From Pigoraptor vietnamica (taxonomy: Eukaryota > Opisthokonta > Filasterea): DNA of 35,763 bases. Below, in pieces: positions 10,316 through 21,491 of the stretch. The stretch lies in the NCBI GenBank assembly GCA_943704525.1, contig CALSCQ010000080.1, forward strand, positions 1-35,763. The letters run 5' to 3'. Every line of letters starts with the position of its first letter. The stretch's first letter is position 1. The notes beneath the pieces are model-generated. The model saw nothing but the letters and a program-made list of their open reading frames with translations. It made no database searches and was not told the origin of the DNA. A program made the translations under genes and the position numbers.

Positions 10316-12312
10316 TGGTCTGGAAGTTCCCAGAACACGGCCCGTCATAATATCTGAAACTGACGGTGGCGGCAATTTGTTGTCGGATCATGCAGCCTAA
10401 TCCACAGTACGTGGCAGCCTTACTCTGCGCTTCAGGGTTGCGATTTCCTTATCTTGTGCTATCTTGTGCTTCCAGTTGAGCGAGAAATGCTTTGACTTGC
10501 GATGACTTCTTCGCGTCCTTGCTTATCCACCACTTGACTCGTCGTTTATTCATGTGCGCTCGTCGTTCAACTGTTCTTTAACTGAGGCAAACATGGTCCT
10601 CCTGCAGGCTCGTGATCGTGTCCTGTTGTTTGCCGACTTCATGTCCTCGTTCGCCTTGGAGTCTCCCATGCAAACGACGCAGCCGTTGGCGTCTCGACAA
10701 GCTTGCGGTGACGGCCCAATGAGGACAGGCTGTCGATTGGGGGCGATGACAGGGCTGCCACCGCGCGACTAACTGACAGGGCGACCGCAGAGCCAGTGAT
10801 TCGTGGTGTCGTTTGGGAGGAATGCCCTGCAGCTCAGTGACAGGAGCGGCGGTGCTGTCTGCCGGCCGTCCCTACACTCAACAACTCGAAGCACCGCCGG
10901 AGCACGGTGGCCGGCTGCCTCCGGTTCCGACTAACTCTGTGCTGAAGCTGGCCATGCATGCGCAGTCAAGCAGTCTAGTACGTACTACAGCAGGACCGAC
11001 AGGGCTAGTCAGTTCCAGAACGGACTGCCAGTAAATAAGGGAAGCCGCCGGGCCCCACAAGAATACATTTGTGCACGGTCCCATTGGGAAAAGAAGCGCA
11101 CAGAACAGTTTACCGACAAGGATGCAGTGTGCATGAGCCGTAAGGCAGCCGTCCGTTGCACAGTCGCGACTGCTGCAGCAATCAGCCGTTGTCAGTTCTG
11201 GGGAAGGGACTCTAAGACACCTCTAGTCAGTACAGCACCACAGGCTCCCGCGGGCACGTACCGGATGGACGGCGTCTGCCTGACGTCCACCGCAGGACTG
11301 TGTCCGTGTCAATGCACGCGAATGTCATTGTCTTGTTGGCGCACGCCGGGCGCGTCACGATCAGCAGTCCCGCAGTCCGCCAAGGGAACGCCATCGGAGT
11401 GAGGTCGCCGGCCGATATGCTCGACGATGCGCGCCTCGAGGTCTCTCCAGTGCACTTTCTTCTGTTCGTCGCAGGACAGGCCTTCGCCGTCGCAGCTGCC
11501 CGTAGTCATTTGCTGCGTCTCAGCACTGGCATCCGGCTCATCCGTGTCACCGTGATGCATGGAAGACGCCGCGGCTTCCTGCACATTACCGCTGTGCGCT
11601 AACGATGATTGCTCTACGCCCGCCTCGTGTTGCTTGTCCTCGCCGGACTGAAGCTCCGCCGCATGCGTGACCGAAGCTATTGCCACCGCGACGCAGCCTA
11701 GAATTAACACGCGGCTCAGAAAGCCGGCGGGACGTCATCGCTGGTTCAGTCTCCTTCGACCGTTGCTCCGGTCAGCTTTCTGTGTTGACCTTTTGGGATG
11801 GCCTAAAGCACGCATGCCGTGCCGTGCTTTACTGCCGCACGGTACCGGCGGGACGTGGCGGTCTCACAATAAACTTTTGGTGAAAATTCTGCACAAGTTA
11901 GGTGATAGTTGAATTTCCTGTGCGATGCGGACAATGAGGAGGATTCTACTTAAAGACCACGTGAGCAGTACCCTACGTTATTCAGAGTTTACTCCGCTTG
12001 ACTCCGAGGGAGGGGCGCGCGTCTCCCCACGAAAAGACGCACGCTACGCCACACGATTTCGTCCTGCTTTACTCGTTGCTTCCGAGTGGTGAGTGTGAAC
12101 TGCACTGTCCGCGTCGCGTGTGCGTGCGCGGAGTGTGGTGTCGTCGGGGTTTATGGTGCGTTGGCCGCGTTTGCTCATTGCTGTGGCCTGTTTTCGGCGC
12201 GCAGAATCAGTTTGCGCTCCCTGTGCCCCCCTGTCGCCACGCGAACCCTCCGTTCCCGTTGCCCTTCCTTTGCTTGTTGCTTTGCGAGCCCTCGTTTTCT
12301 CGAAAACCGAAA
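10316..12312. other. Gene-poor stretch of 2 kb upstream of the F-box/LRR gene
   Basis: No supported gene. A minus-strand frame at 11309-11710 starts with a hydrophobic, signal-like stretch but has no in-frame ATG ahead of it. The last 300 bases before 12313 are CT- and GC-rich and include the 5' flank of the F-box/LRR gene. AATAAA occurs near 11868. Confidence 0.45.
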
Positions 12313-14106
12313 ATGTCCGACGTGCCTAGCTCGATTGTTCTGCCCGCGCCCGAGGTCTCTGTTCCCGGTGCGCCGAACCTCGACTCGCTCCCCGCGGAGA
12401 CGATTGTCGTCCACATTCTGCCGTACCTGACGAATGCTGAGGCGGCCGCGCTGGCCAAGACGTGTGGGCGTCTCTATCGTGTTCTCCGCCACGAGCGCCT
12501 GTACCACCTTTGGCCGCTGTACAATCGCCAGTACATTGAGGACGCGGCTTTTCGCGAGGAGGTGAAGGCGTGGATTCCTCTGGGGCGTCTTGTGATCACC
12601 GACGAAGGGTTGCCATTGAACCCTTATGGCTACCGCTCGTGCATTGCAGATGACCTCTCTCCGTTCATTGGCTTGCATACTGTTAAACTGAGCCGCGCCT
12701 CTGTTAACCGTGACATTGCAATGTTGACTGGTGTTCACACGCTTCACATAAAGAGGCTGACTTGTAATCCCTCGAAGGCGGTTGGAGTACACAGTCTCAT
12801 CCTTGGTTCTCCAGAGGGGACTTTCGGAACTCCCCCTGAGGTTGACATGCGCTTTCTGTCTGCAATCCCGGTTTTACATTTGTACGAGCCGCTTACTGTA
12901 CTGGCTCTCAAACCTCGCCGCATTGTCTTGGAGAATTGTAGAGAATCCTTGGTTGACGTTTCGAGCTTGGCTGATGCTGAAGCAGTCAGTCTTTTGAACT
13001 GCATGCATGTCCGCCTGACATCTGTTGCTACACTTCGCGGAAGCGTTACGGTTGTACTCAATGACTCTGTTCGCGATGACTATAGCGACGAAGTGTTGGG
13101 CTCTTACAACAGGTGGACGGCGATCCCAGCTGAGCTCTCAAAATTGACAGACTTGACTTTGTCGAAATCAGCCCTTGTTGACTTGACAGCTGCGCAAAAT
13201 ATGCGCTCAGTAAGTCTTCCAAATTGCGAAGCACTTCGGGAGGTTTCACTTCTTCGGCAAGCCCGTTATATTAACCTGAACGTGATGTTTGTTCCACCGA
13301 CTGAACCCCCGTTGCGTGATGTTGCGGAACTTAGGAATGTCCACACGTTACTTCTTGGCGGCTGTAAGTTGGCTGGTGTTGAGTCCCTTGGAAACAACCA
13401 TACTCTTAATTTGGATGGTGCGAAGTGGGCTGATTGCGAGTCAATGGACCTCTCTTTCTTGCGACACGTTCATACCTTGAGCATTTCCAATTTTTGGCTG
13501 TCAAATGTATCTGCGTTCGCTCGAGTTCATACACTTACACTTCGTGGATGTGTCAGAGTGAGTGATGTTTCAGCTCTTGGGGCAGTGCACAAGCTTGACC
13601 TCACGAAATGCTCGGGAGTGTCCGACGTCTCAGCACTAGGAAACGTGCATACATTAATTCTTGCCTGGACTGCAGTGACGGACGTGACAGCTCTTGGTGG
13701 CAACTCGACACTAGATTTGACGTACACAAAAGTGAAGGACGTCTCGAGCCTTGCCAATGTGCGAAACTTAAAACTCCTTGCGTGTACACTGATAGAAGAC
13801 TTTTCTGCCCTTGGTCGCGTGCACACCTTGGATCTTAGCGGAACTCTTGTCTCTGATGTGCGCCCTTTTGCCAAGGTTCACACTTTAAATCTATCACGCT
13901 GTCGGCATGTTACCGACGTGTCTTCTCTTGGAGCCGTCTATTTCTTGGATATAAGTAACACCTGTGTGACTGATGTCTCTATGTTGAATTGTGTGTGCAT
14001 TCTCAAGGTGATTGGATGTCGTCACATCAGGGACTATTCCCCGCTGCAGAATGTCAAGAAGCTTTACGGACACCCCGGGAGGGGGGAGGTAACAGACCGA
14101 ATTTGA
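12313..14106 (+). CDS. F-box/leucine-rich-repeat protein, single exon
   Basis: This 597-residue protein is read without introns. The frame is open upstream to 11998, but the ATG at 12313 (MSDVPSSIVLPAP) was chosen because the longer N-terminus reads like untranslated sequence. Residues about 22-70 match an F-box-like motif (LPAETIVVHILPYL, later LYHLWPLYN), which in this family binds Skp1 in an SCF ubiquitin ligase. From about residue 115 to 590 come roughly 20 leucine-rich repeats of about 20-23 residues. Their pattern is VHTLxL, a Cys or Thr, then VSDVSALG, for example VHTLILAWTAVTDVTALG. These would form the curved substrate-binding surface. No transmembrane segment or signal peptide is visible. 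The first 300 coding bases have very GC-rich third positions, and the repeat region is distinctly less so. The partner substrate is unknown. Confidence 0.85.
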   Translation: MSDVPSSIVLPAPEVSVPGAPNLDSLPAETIVVHILPYLTNAEAAALAKTCGRLYRVLRHERLYHLWPLYNRQYIEDAAFREEVKAWIPLGRLVITDEGLPLNPYGYRSCIADDLSPFIGLHTVKLSRASVNRDIAMLTGVHTLHIKRLTCNPSKAVGVHSLILGSPEGTFGTPPEVDMRFLSAIPVLHLYEPLTVLALKPRRIVLENCRESLVDVSSLADAEAVSLLNCMHVRLTSVATLRGSVTVVLNDSVRDDYSDEVLGSYNRWTAIPAELSKLTDLTLSKSALVDLTAAQNMRSVSLPNCEALREVSLLRQARYINLNVMFVPPTEPPLRDVAELRNVHTLLLGGCKLAGVESLGNNHTLNLDGAKWADCESMDLSFLRHVHTLSISNFWLSNVSAFARVHTLTLRGCVRVSDVSALGAVHKLDLTKCSGVSDVSALGNVHTLILAWTAVTDVTALGGNSTLDLTYTKVKDVSSLANVRNLKLLACTLIEDFSALGRVHTLDLSGTLVSDVRPFAKVHTLNLSRCRHVTDVSSLGAVYFLDISNTCVTDVSMLNCVCILKVIGCRHIRDYSPLQNVKKLYGHPGRGEVTDRI

Positions 14107-14360
14107 GATTGCCGGATTACAAGCACTCATTCAATGGTCTCCGTAAATTAAAGAATGGATGACAATTGTTAAGTATCGCACGGTACATCATTTCGCAAAA
14201 CAACGAACTCTGAAACTCCCACCCGCTAATTTTGCTTCTTTACAAGAAGTGGTTTCTATATGGTTTTGTTGGGCGCAACATGCTATAGGGTGCGTGCGTG
14301 TTCATGGCGATGCCCCCTCAGTGATACTGTACATTCGATGTTGTGATGGAGGTCTAATAT
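14107..14360. other. Spacer between the F-box/LRR gene and the inverted-repeat element
   Basis: Intergenic, AT-rich, presumably holding the 3' end of the F-box/LRR transcript. No gene seen. Confidence 0.5.
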
Positions 14361-14997
14361 AGCAGTAATCACGGGGGCTAAGATCTTAGCCCCCGTGGCA
14401 GTAATCTGTTAAAAACCCGTATCAAACCCCTTGCAATTACTGTATCAGTTGTCTATCACAATGGGTTATTTCACTACCGTATCAACTAACATGTGCTTAC
14501 TGTATCAGTTGTCTATCACAATGGGGATTGTAATAGTGTATTTCACTATCAACTAACACGTGCAAAAATTTCACAACAGTTTACTTTGAGGAGGACTGAT
14601 TAAATTTAACTTGAAGTGTCTCTACCTGTGAGTACCTCTGGTCGCAACTATTGAACTTGCCGTAGATTGGAATCTTGGACAAAGTAGATTGATGTGACAT
14701 CGCGACCGTTTATTGGGCGCAAATTCAGTTGAGTGCAGTTTTCCTTTGCCTGTCCCGGGAGGTTTGACTATGGCGCTGCCGGCATAGTGCTGTCGATCAT
14801 ATTGCCAGTTCTTGAGCCGGCCGAAATGCAGTGAATCCGGGTCCGCTTTAATCAGGAAACTGTTGTGAAATTTTTGCACGTGTTAGTTGATAGTGAAACA
14901 CAGTACATTATTACAATCCCCATTGTGATAGACAACTGATACAGTTATTGCAAGGGGTTTGATACGGGTTTTTCTTCCGCGGTAACAGATTACTGCT
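14361..14997. mobile_element. Non-autonomous element with long terminal inverted repeats (MITE-like), 637 bases
   Basis: The left end starts AGCAGTAATC (14361-14370) and the right end finishes GATTACTGCT (14988-14997). Behind them, arms of about 130 bases or more are inverted copies. Left blocks AACCCGTATCAAACCCCTTG, TGTATCAGTTGTCTATCACA and CACGTGCAAAAATTTCACAA all reappear inverted in 14862-14997. The left arm is longer because TTACTGTATCAGTTGTC... is tandemly duplicated with a 60-base period (14437-14465 and 14497-14525) and because of a palindromic insert at 14371-14397. The centre (about 14583-14861) is unique and has no plausible gene. I saw no clean target-site duplication. The superfamily is not assigned. 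Confidence 0.8.
14371..14396. repeat. Perfect 26-base palindrome flanked by 9-base direct repeats
   Basis: The half-site ACGGGGGCTAAGA is followed at once by its exact reverse complement. GCAGTAATC occurs on both sides (14362-14370 and 14398-14406), as if the palindrome had been inserted with a 9-base duplication. It lies at the tip of the left arm and is absent from the right arm. Confidence 0.85.
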
Positions 14998-15761
14998 CGA
15001 ATAACCTCGGCATCACTCGCCTCAGTACCAACGGTGCCCTCGCCACCGCAGTCTGCACCATGGGCGGTACGCCTATCCCTATGCCAGGGGTCGCTTTCAC
15101 CGGCATCAAGACGAACAGTGCGCCGGATATTCGATATCACGGTTACCTCCTTCGCAGGCGTCTGTAACTCGGTCGGCACTACGTATGCCGCGATGGTCGC
15201 CAATGTGTTCGAACAGCGCAGGTGCCGGTGCTTCAAGGACGTTGACGAGATGTTTGTCGGCACGGTGAGCGTTGGTGCCGCGTTCTACATATGCCCGAAC
15301 GACGGCAGCGGCAACTACTTTGCCGACCCCGCCGCGAACTAGACGGCGTGGCGATGGACGTGCGTGCTCGGCTCGCCGGCTGCAGTCACCCTGCCGTCGT
15401 GGTGCGCTGAACGTCATGGGCCGGTGTGCGAGATCTCGTCTCAGAACATTGTTGCCCTGAGCTCGGCTATAAAATGCATTTGCTGAAAGTTCTCGAAATT
15501 GAAGCGGCAGTTATGTTTGCATTTCATTCTTAGAGACACCAATCCTCGCACGGGCGCGCAACACGGGCGCTGGGCAGCCTCGGTGACGTGCGCCTGATAT
15601 CATCCGCCCCCCACAGCGGTGTGCTCGACGCCGTCATCTGCAGGACTGTCCCATGTATCTGCTACGAGGTGACTCTCACTCAGTCACTCAGTCGTACGAC
15701 TCGGTAACGCACAAACGATCGTAGGCGCAATTGCCACGGCGTACATAGGTGCGCGATTCGC
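14998..15761 (+). pseudogene. Decayed coding-like sequence, unrecognised
   Basis: Two frames look coding-like but do not connect. 15000-15161 reads GITRLSTNGALATAVC then MPGVAFTGIKTNSAPDI and stops. 15120-15345 reads ITVTSFAGVCNSVGTTYAAM then ICPNDGSGNYFADPAAN and stops. A further fragment at about 15560-15680 reads GDVRLISSAPHSGVLDAVIC. Composition (small residues, Thr, Gly, Cys) would suit an extracellular or surface protein, but no family was recognised. The inverted-repeat element ends exactly at 14997, so it may have landed in or beside this relic. A shift of frame near 15120-15135 is the simplest reading of the overlap. Confidence 0.3.
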
Positions 15762-15871
15762 ATGGCCGAAATTGGCCCGCCTAATCGGCTACTTTTTAGC
15801 CGAGGATCAGCGGTTGTCAGAGCCGTTCATTACTCCTGTTTAGCATTGGACGCCCAGCCGGCCACGTCGGC

Positions 15872-18800
15872 TCACCCGATCTTGACAAACGGGTGCAACA
15901 GCAGCTCGGCGGCCGACGGGCGCTCCTCGGGGTCCTGCGCAAGGCAGCGCTTGAGGAAATCGACCGCCTCCTCGCTGAGACCGGCAGGCATCTGCGGTTG
16001 CCCGCCCCGCCCCAACTGGAAAATGACAGTGTGCGAATGTGCCGATTCGGACCACGGTGGCCGTCCCGTCGCAAGCTCAATGACGACGCAGCCCACGGCC
16101 CAAATGTCCGCCTTCTGCCACAGGTGTGAGCGCGGCCCCACTTGCTCCCGGGCGACCTCCGGGGACCAGTACGGCACGGTTCCAGAATGCCCTGTAAATA
16201 CACGCGATCAAGCCACGAAAAAACGCGCCACACAGACGAACAAGCGCGCTTACCTGTCTGGGATCTCCCACTGGCGGGTGCAGACGCTCCGCGCGCACTG
16301 ACATCGCGTGGCAGTACGCGAATGCAGTCACTAAAGTCGCACAGCTTGACCACGCCCTCCTCCGTGAGGAGAATGTTCGACCCTTTGATGTCGCGATGCG
16401 CTGGGCACGGGCGAAATGCATTCCAATGTTAGAAGGTAACCATATGCAATGCGACTAACTAGCGCTACTCACACACGCCCTTGCGGTGCAAATGGTCCAC
16501 CGCCGACAAAATTTGCGCCGTGTAGCTGCGAATAAACGGCTCCTCCAACGGTCCCGACGCCGCGAGCACTCCCAGCGACCCCCAAGCGCAGTAATCCATG
16601 AGCAAGAACACGGCATCGCTGCGCACGTCCACGCCGTAGTAGCGCACGAGGTGCGGGTGCTGGTGATTTGCAAAAATGTCCATCTCTGACCGGAGGCGTC
16701 GCACAATTTCCTCGCGCTGGGCCGCAGACTTGAGGCTGATCTGCTTTACGGCGAGCGGCTGGCCAGTCTCCAGGTTCACGCAGAGGTACACGCTCCCGTG
16801 CGCTCCGCTCCCTGCCACACGCAGCACCGCGTCAGTCGAGGGGAAAGAAGGCAGTGTCAACAAATCGCGCATCTGCGCAGATGCGGCCACCCACCGAGCA
16901 GTTTGCCTTTCTGCCACAGCGGGGGCCGACGGAACGGCGCTTCGGCCGCAGCAGCCGCGACGTCCAGATCGAGCTCGTACTCGGACGCTGTTCGCGGGCG
17001 CTGAACCTCGCGGCCTATGCGGCTCTCTTCCCACAGGCGGGCATCGCGACGTGCGTCCATGGCGGCAACCGCCTCGCCCACGGCGCGCTTTCGAGGCGCA
17101 CTGTCCGACCGTCGCAGCCGCGAGAGGCTGTCGGCGCGGGACAGCGCGTCAGTCGCACGGTGACCACCATGGCTGGGCGAGATGTCGAGATGAGGCCAGG
17201 ACTTGTGCCTCCGCAGGTGCTCGCGCAGCAACCACTCGCTTTCGAGGTCCACCCGGCCCTCCTGGACAACCCCAACCGCCCCCACGGCAAGCGCGCCGGT
17301 CGTATTTCCCGCCGTGAGCGGCCCAAACCCACCATACACGCTCCCGCGCTTTACGGGCGTGCTGGTTCCCGACGCAAGCGCCGAGCGCGAGTCCGGCGTC
17401 GTCGTTTCCGTCGTGCCGTGCGTCGAGGGGTCCGTGTCCGAGTCGAAATACCCAAAGAGGCGGTCGGCGACGTCTTCAACAGCCACCTGCAACTCCCGGA
17501 ACGCGCGGTCCGAGAGATGCGCAGTGCTCTGCGGCGCACAGGCGCTCAGTACAAACTGCAGGCCGTGCTGCGCCCACTTGGCGCCGCTGGCCGTCCCGAG
17601 CACATCGGCCCACTCCGCGCCAAAGGCCATCCAATCGCGCGCAAGGTCGACGGCCCGCCGCGCAAGCTCGGCACGTTCGGGCGCCGCCACAAAGCGATTG
17701 ACCTCCTTGAAGTACTCGAACGCAAAATTGTAGCAGTGCTGCAGCGCCTGGGTGGAAGCGTGCGCGGTGTGAGTATGCAACTCCGCAAGTCAATTCCTGC
17801 GCGTGAATTCCTGTCGCTTGAGGGCAACGCTGCAGTGAATTCCGCGAACATGGTAACATGTGGAAAAGGTCGCCAAAGGAGGAAAAACAAACAAATGACC
17901 AAAAGGTCACCAAACAGTCGTTGCGAGGCAAGGCATGCGCCTACAAAATACTCACTTCCAGACACGCTCTCGCGGCCGTCTCGGGCGCGTCCGACAGCCT
18001 CATGTTGTCCGACGCCCGTGCAATGGCCTCAGTAAGTCCGACGGCAATGTCCAGCGACGCGTGTCGCATCAGGTCCATCTGCGAAGCCACCGACTGCCGA
18101 GGGCTGGTCTGCTCGCCAACGGCCAGCACGTTATCGCCGAGAACTCGCTCGAGCGTACGGCGGCACTGCTGCAGGTCGCTTGCATTGCGGCACACGAGCT
18201 TAAGGCCCTTCACCTGCGCACACAGGTCACAACAATGTGTGACGTCAGCGCGACCTACACATGCAAATCAAACACGTCGATTCCGCCGACAAATCCACTC
18301 ACCCGCATGTCGGACAGCCCGATCGCCGCCTCCGCAGTTCGCCGCAGCTCAATGTATTGCCCCGGCCACGCACCCAAGCGCAAAGCCTCGGCCGCGAGCG
18401 CAGTGAAAGGAGAGAGCTCGCCGCCCGCGCGAAGCATTCGCAGACGAGCTGCGTCCTCGTCTTCGCCCGAGCCCTCCAGGCCGTGTGCGCTCTCGTTGCC
18501 GTCACTATCCGACGCCGCACCCACCTCACTGCCGCTCTCCTCGCCCTTAGCTGAATCGGGAAAATCAAAGAGGTCCACGCGTGGGCCTGTGTCGGACGCC
18601 GTTTCCGACACGGCGCCCACGGAAGAGTCCTTCGACCCGAGCCGATTTAACCGCGAGAAGTGTGGCGGAGTCGACGGGCTCGGTGTAAGGGCATCAACGT
18701 CCAACGCGTCGCCGACGGCCGCAGCCGACAACACCAGAAAGCCGCCGGATCCCTCGCGGCCGCTGCACTGCACAAGGAAGGGGAGCACGCCGGACGCGCC

Positions 18801-21491
18801 GTTTGCCTGGATCTCGGGCGAAGCCAGCAGCAGGACGCCCGGCCCCAGGGGCGTGGTGGGCGGCGACGCCACGAGGGAAGCGGCACCGAGAAAGCTCCCG
18901 GCGGAGACCAGGCGCACGGCGACAAACCCCGCCCCCGCGAGCCGCGAGAGCGCAGAAGGAACATCCTTCAGCGCGATGTCGACGGCGATGGACAAATCGC
19001 GGGTCAGTGTCTTCGCAAAGCCGAGCGCTCGCAAGGAACGACGGCGCATCTCCGTGAACGCCTCGCGCACCGATCGGGCCGTGGCCACCACGCTGTCCGG
19101 AGTGTTGGCACCCGCCGCCGCGCCCTCCAAAGGCGCTACCGCGTGCGAACGGAGATCCGCGGGCGCGTGCGAGTGTGCATATCGCGTGAATATCGCGTCC
19201 AGCTCGGCGTCGAGATAGGCGCGCGTGTCCTCAAACAGCTGCGTCGTGAGGTCGCAGAACTGCACGCACACGCGGGGTTCCGCGCCGGGAATGCTCGGAA
19301 ATTGCTCGCGCACAAACGCCCACTCGGCCTCGACAATGTCCCTGAACTCGGCCCCGTGCCGCGGCAGCTTCTGCAGCCGCTTGGACCACAGCGGCAGAAG
19401 TGCGAGGTATTCCTCCAGCGCCCACGACAGCGCCTCCTCAAACTCCGCGAGGTCGTCCCGTGCAGCGCGCCCGCGCCACTCCCACCTGTTAGAAACCTCG
19501 CGCCGTGAGCCGCCGGGGCTCGTGCCGCCGGGTGCAGCGTCGGCGGGCGGGCTGTGCGCCAGGCAGTCCTCGAACGAGTGCTGGCGGCTGTGCGCATGCG
19601 ACTGCGAGCCACCCCGCCGTCCCCATGGCACCGCAAGGCCCGTTGCGCAACGTCCCGTCCGGGTCGACGCTGGCGTCGTCGTCAGCGGTCCGACGAGCCG
19701 TTCGTACGCGCTCTTCGCCCGGACGCCCTCGTCCAATCCCTCGCGAAATTCGTCAACGAGTGCCTGGACAGAGAGGTGAGAGGCGCTTGCCAACTTGTGA
19801 GCTGCGAGGCGCCGGCGCAATAGCGACCGTGCGACGGCCAGCGGCACGCGTGCAAGGTGCCTCAGCGTGGACACGTACGGGGTGAGGCCCATCTGCTGAA
19901 AGTCCGCGTGGTATTCGGCGAGCGCATCGCGTCCGCGCTCGACCACGGGCTCCGTCAAGCGTGTCACTTGCGCGAGCGTGCGCGACAGTCCCACGTACAC
20001 CAGACGATCCTGGAGGTACTGTACGCACTCTGGCGCGGCGCACAATTGCTCGAGGGAGGCGTCCGCGCCGAGCTCGCCGCCGAGCACCCGCCACCACGAC
20101 ACCACCCGCTGGCAGCTGTCATGCAGTGCGCGGTAGACATTCACCCACGTGACGAGGGCGTCGCAGCGGCGCACAAACTGATGGCGCTCGCTGGAAGACG
20201 GCTGTCCCGCGTGCGGCGCCGTGGGCGATCCCTCGCTTCCCCGCGCGCCCGCGCCGGTGATTGTCGCGCCGCTCATATCCCGCGCCATGCCATTCCGCGA
20301 CGTGAACGCCGACTCGACGGCATCGACGCGGGCAAGGAGTCGGTCGACCGCAGCAAGTGCCGCCGCGGGGTCTTCGTCCGCCGGCAACTCAAACACGTTC
20401 ACGTCGCACACGACATCGCGCAGCGTCGCACGCACCGCGGCCACATCAGCGGCCTCCTCTTCAACGGATCGCCCGGCGACAAACGCACGCAGCTCCATCC
20501 ACAACGCCTGATGGTACCTGTCCTTCTCCAGGGCCGGCGGCTCCGCTTGGCTGTTTGCGCGCGCCCGTGCGGCGGTACGCGCACCCGCCACGGCCCCCTT
20601 GCTGTGAGTGGGTGCGGGGAGGCACGCGCGCAGAAAGTGGCCCATGTGCTCGTACCACCGCTCCCGCGCACGCAGCGTCACGGGACGGCCCCCTTCGTCG
20701 TCTGCAGGCGCGGTGAGCGCCAGCGGACGCGGAGTGGAGGTCGATGCGGGCGCCGGCGCTGCGTGCGCATGCCCCACAAAGTATGTCGGCGGCGAGTCAA
20801 ACTGCGCCGGCGCCGCCGTCCACATGCCCCCCACGCCCTTGAGCTGGCGCGCTTCGTCCCTCTCCGCCTTTTGCATGCGCTTGCGCCGGTGGGCCTGCGT
20901 GCCCTGGGGGGGCTGGCGCGCGCCCGCGGCTGTACCTGCATCAAGCGACGTGACACTGTGCGCGCGCCGCGGCCGACCCCGCCCGGTCCCCGATGTGCCC
21001 GGCTGAGCAGTGCCGTCCCGCGACGGCTGCCTCTCCGTCGCAAGCGGATGCTGGCGCGCGCGCAGTCCTACTATAACAGACGCACCACCAGCACCGCCGC
21101 CACCGCCGCCACCGCCGCCGCCGCCGCCCCCGCCACTCTGGCGGTAGCCTTGTCGTCGCCGCGCCTTGGGCTTCTCAAAGCGAGGGGGCGACACGGCAAA
21201 GACGGCATCATCGGCGTCCGAGAGTTCCGAAGTGTCCGACGCATCGTAAACGTAAATGCCCGCTGTGCGAGCGGAGGGGATGGGGACGGCCGCGGCAGGG
21301 AACGAGGCAAGTGGCCGAAGTGTGGCGGGGTCCCCGACAGCCCCTGGCACCGATGCGCTCCTGCGGCGAAGAAACGCGACGGCAGGCCACACGGCGTGAG
21401 GAGAGGCAGAGAACGGAGACGGGTGCGTGCGACGGGCGCACTCGGCACACGCGCACGAGGGTGACAACATGCAAACAGTGGGCGATCGCAC
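15872..21491 (-). CDS. MAP kinase kinase kinase of the Ssk2/Wis4/MEKK4 type
   Basis: Six exons, in transcript order 21491-18303, 18213-17956, 17747-16895, 16811-16473, 16400-16254 and 16191-15872, give 1701 residues with every phase in agreement. The N-terminal 110 residues are disordered. A poly-Gly run follows at about 120-133. Residues about 350-1340 are a long helical region whose segment RRRSLRALGFAKTLTRDLS resembles the regulatory region of Ssk2/Wis4/MEKK4. The kinase domain begins at WQKGKLLG (about 1427). It has glycine loop GSGAHGSV, catalytic Lys1456 (PLAVKQI), alpha-C Glu1476, HRD 1548-1550 with KGSN, and GTVPYWSPE before subdomain VIII. The Mg-binding motif is DFS (1568-1570) instead of DFG; the Asp is kept. 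Expected role: phosphorylation of MAP kinase kinases in stress signalling. The start at 21491 is the first in-frame ATG, and an ATG seven codons later is an alternative. Confidence 0.92.
21093..21138. repeat. CCG/ACC trinucleotide run encoding poly-Gly
   Basis: Plus-strand CCGCCACC-type triplets correspond on the minus strand to an uninterrupted run of about 14 Gly codons near residue 120 of the MAP3K. GGC, GGT and GGG codons are mixed, so slippage should be slow. Length variation between strains is still plausible. Confidence 0.85.

Noticed and set aside
11309-11710. Minus-strand frame with a signal-peptide-like start (LILGCVAVAIASVTHA) and acidic body
   Set aside because: No in-frame ATG precedes the hydrophobic part; a stop lies just upstream, no matching upstream exon was seen, and the C-terminal part does not look coding.
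11998-12312. Extension of the F-box/LRR protein to the first in-frame ATG (11998)
   Set aside because: The extra 105 residues are Cys/Arg/Pro-rich without pattern, while the ATG at 12313 directly precedes the conserved region.
19857-21464. 535-residue plus-strand frame
   Set aside because: Arg/Ala-rich shadow of the MAP3K first exon without any domain.
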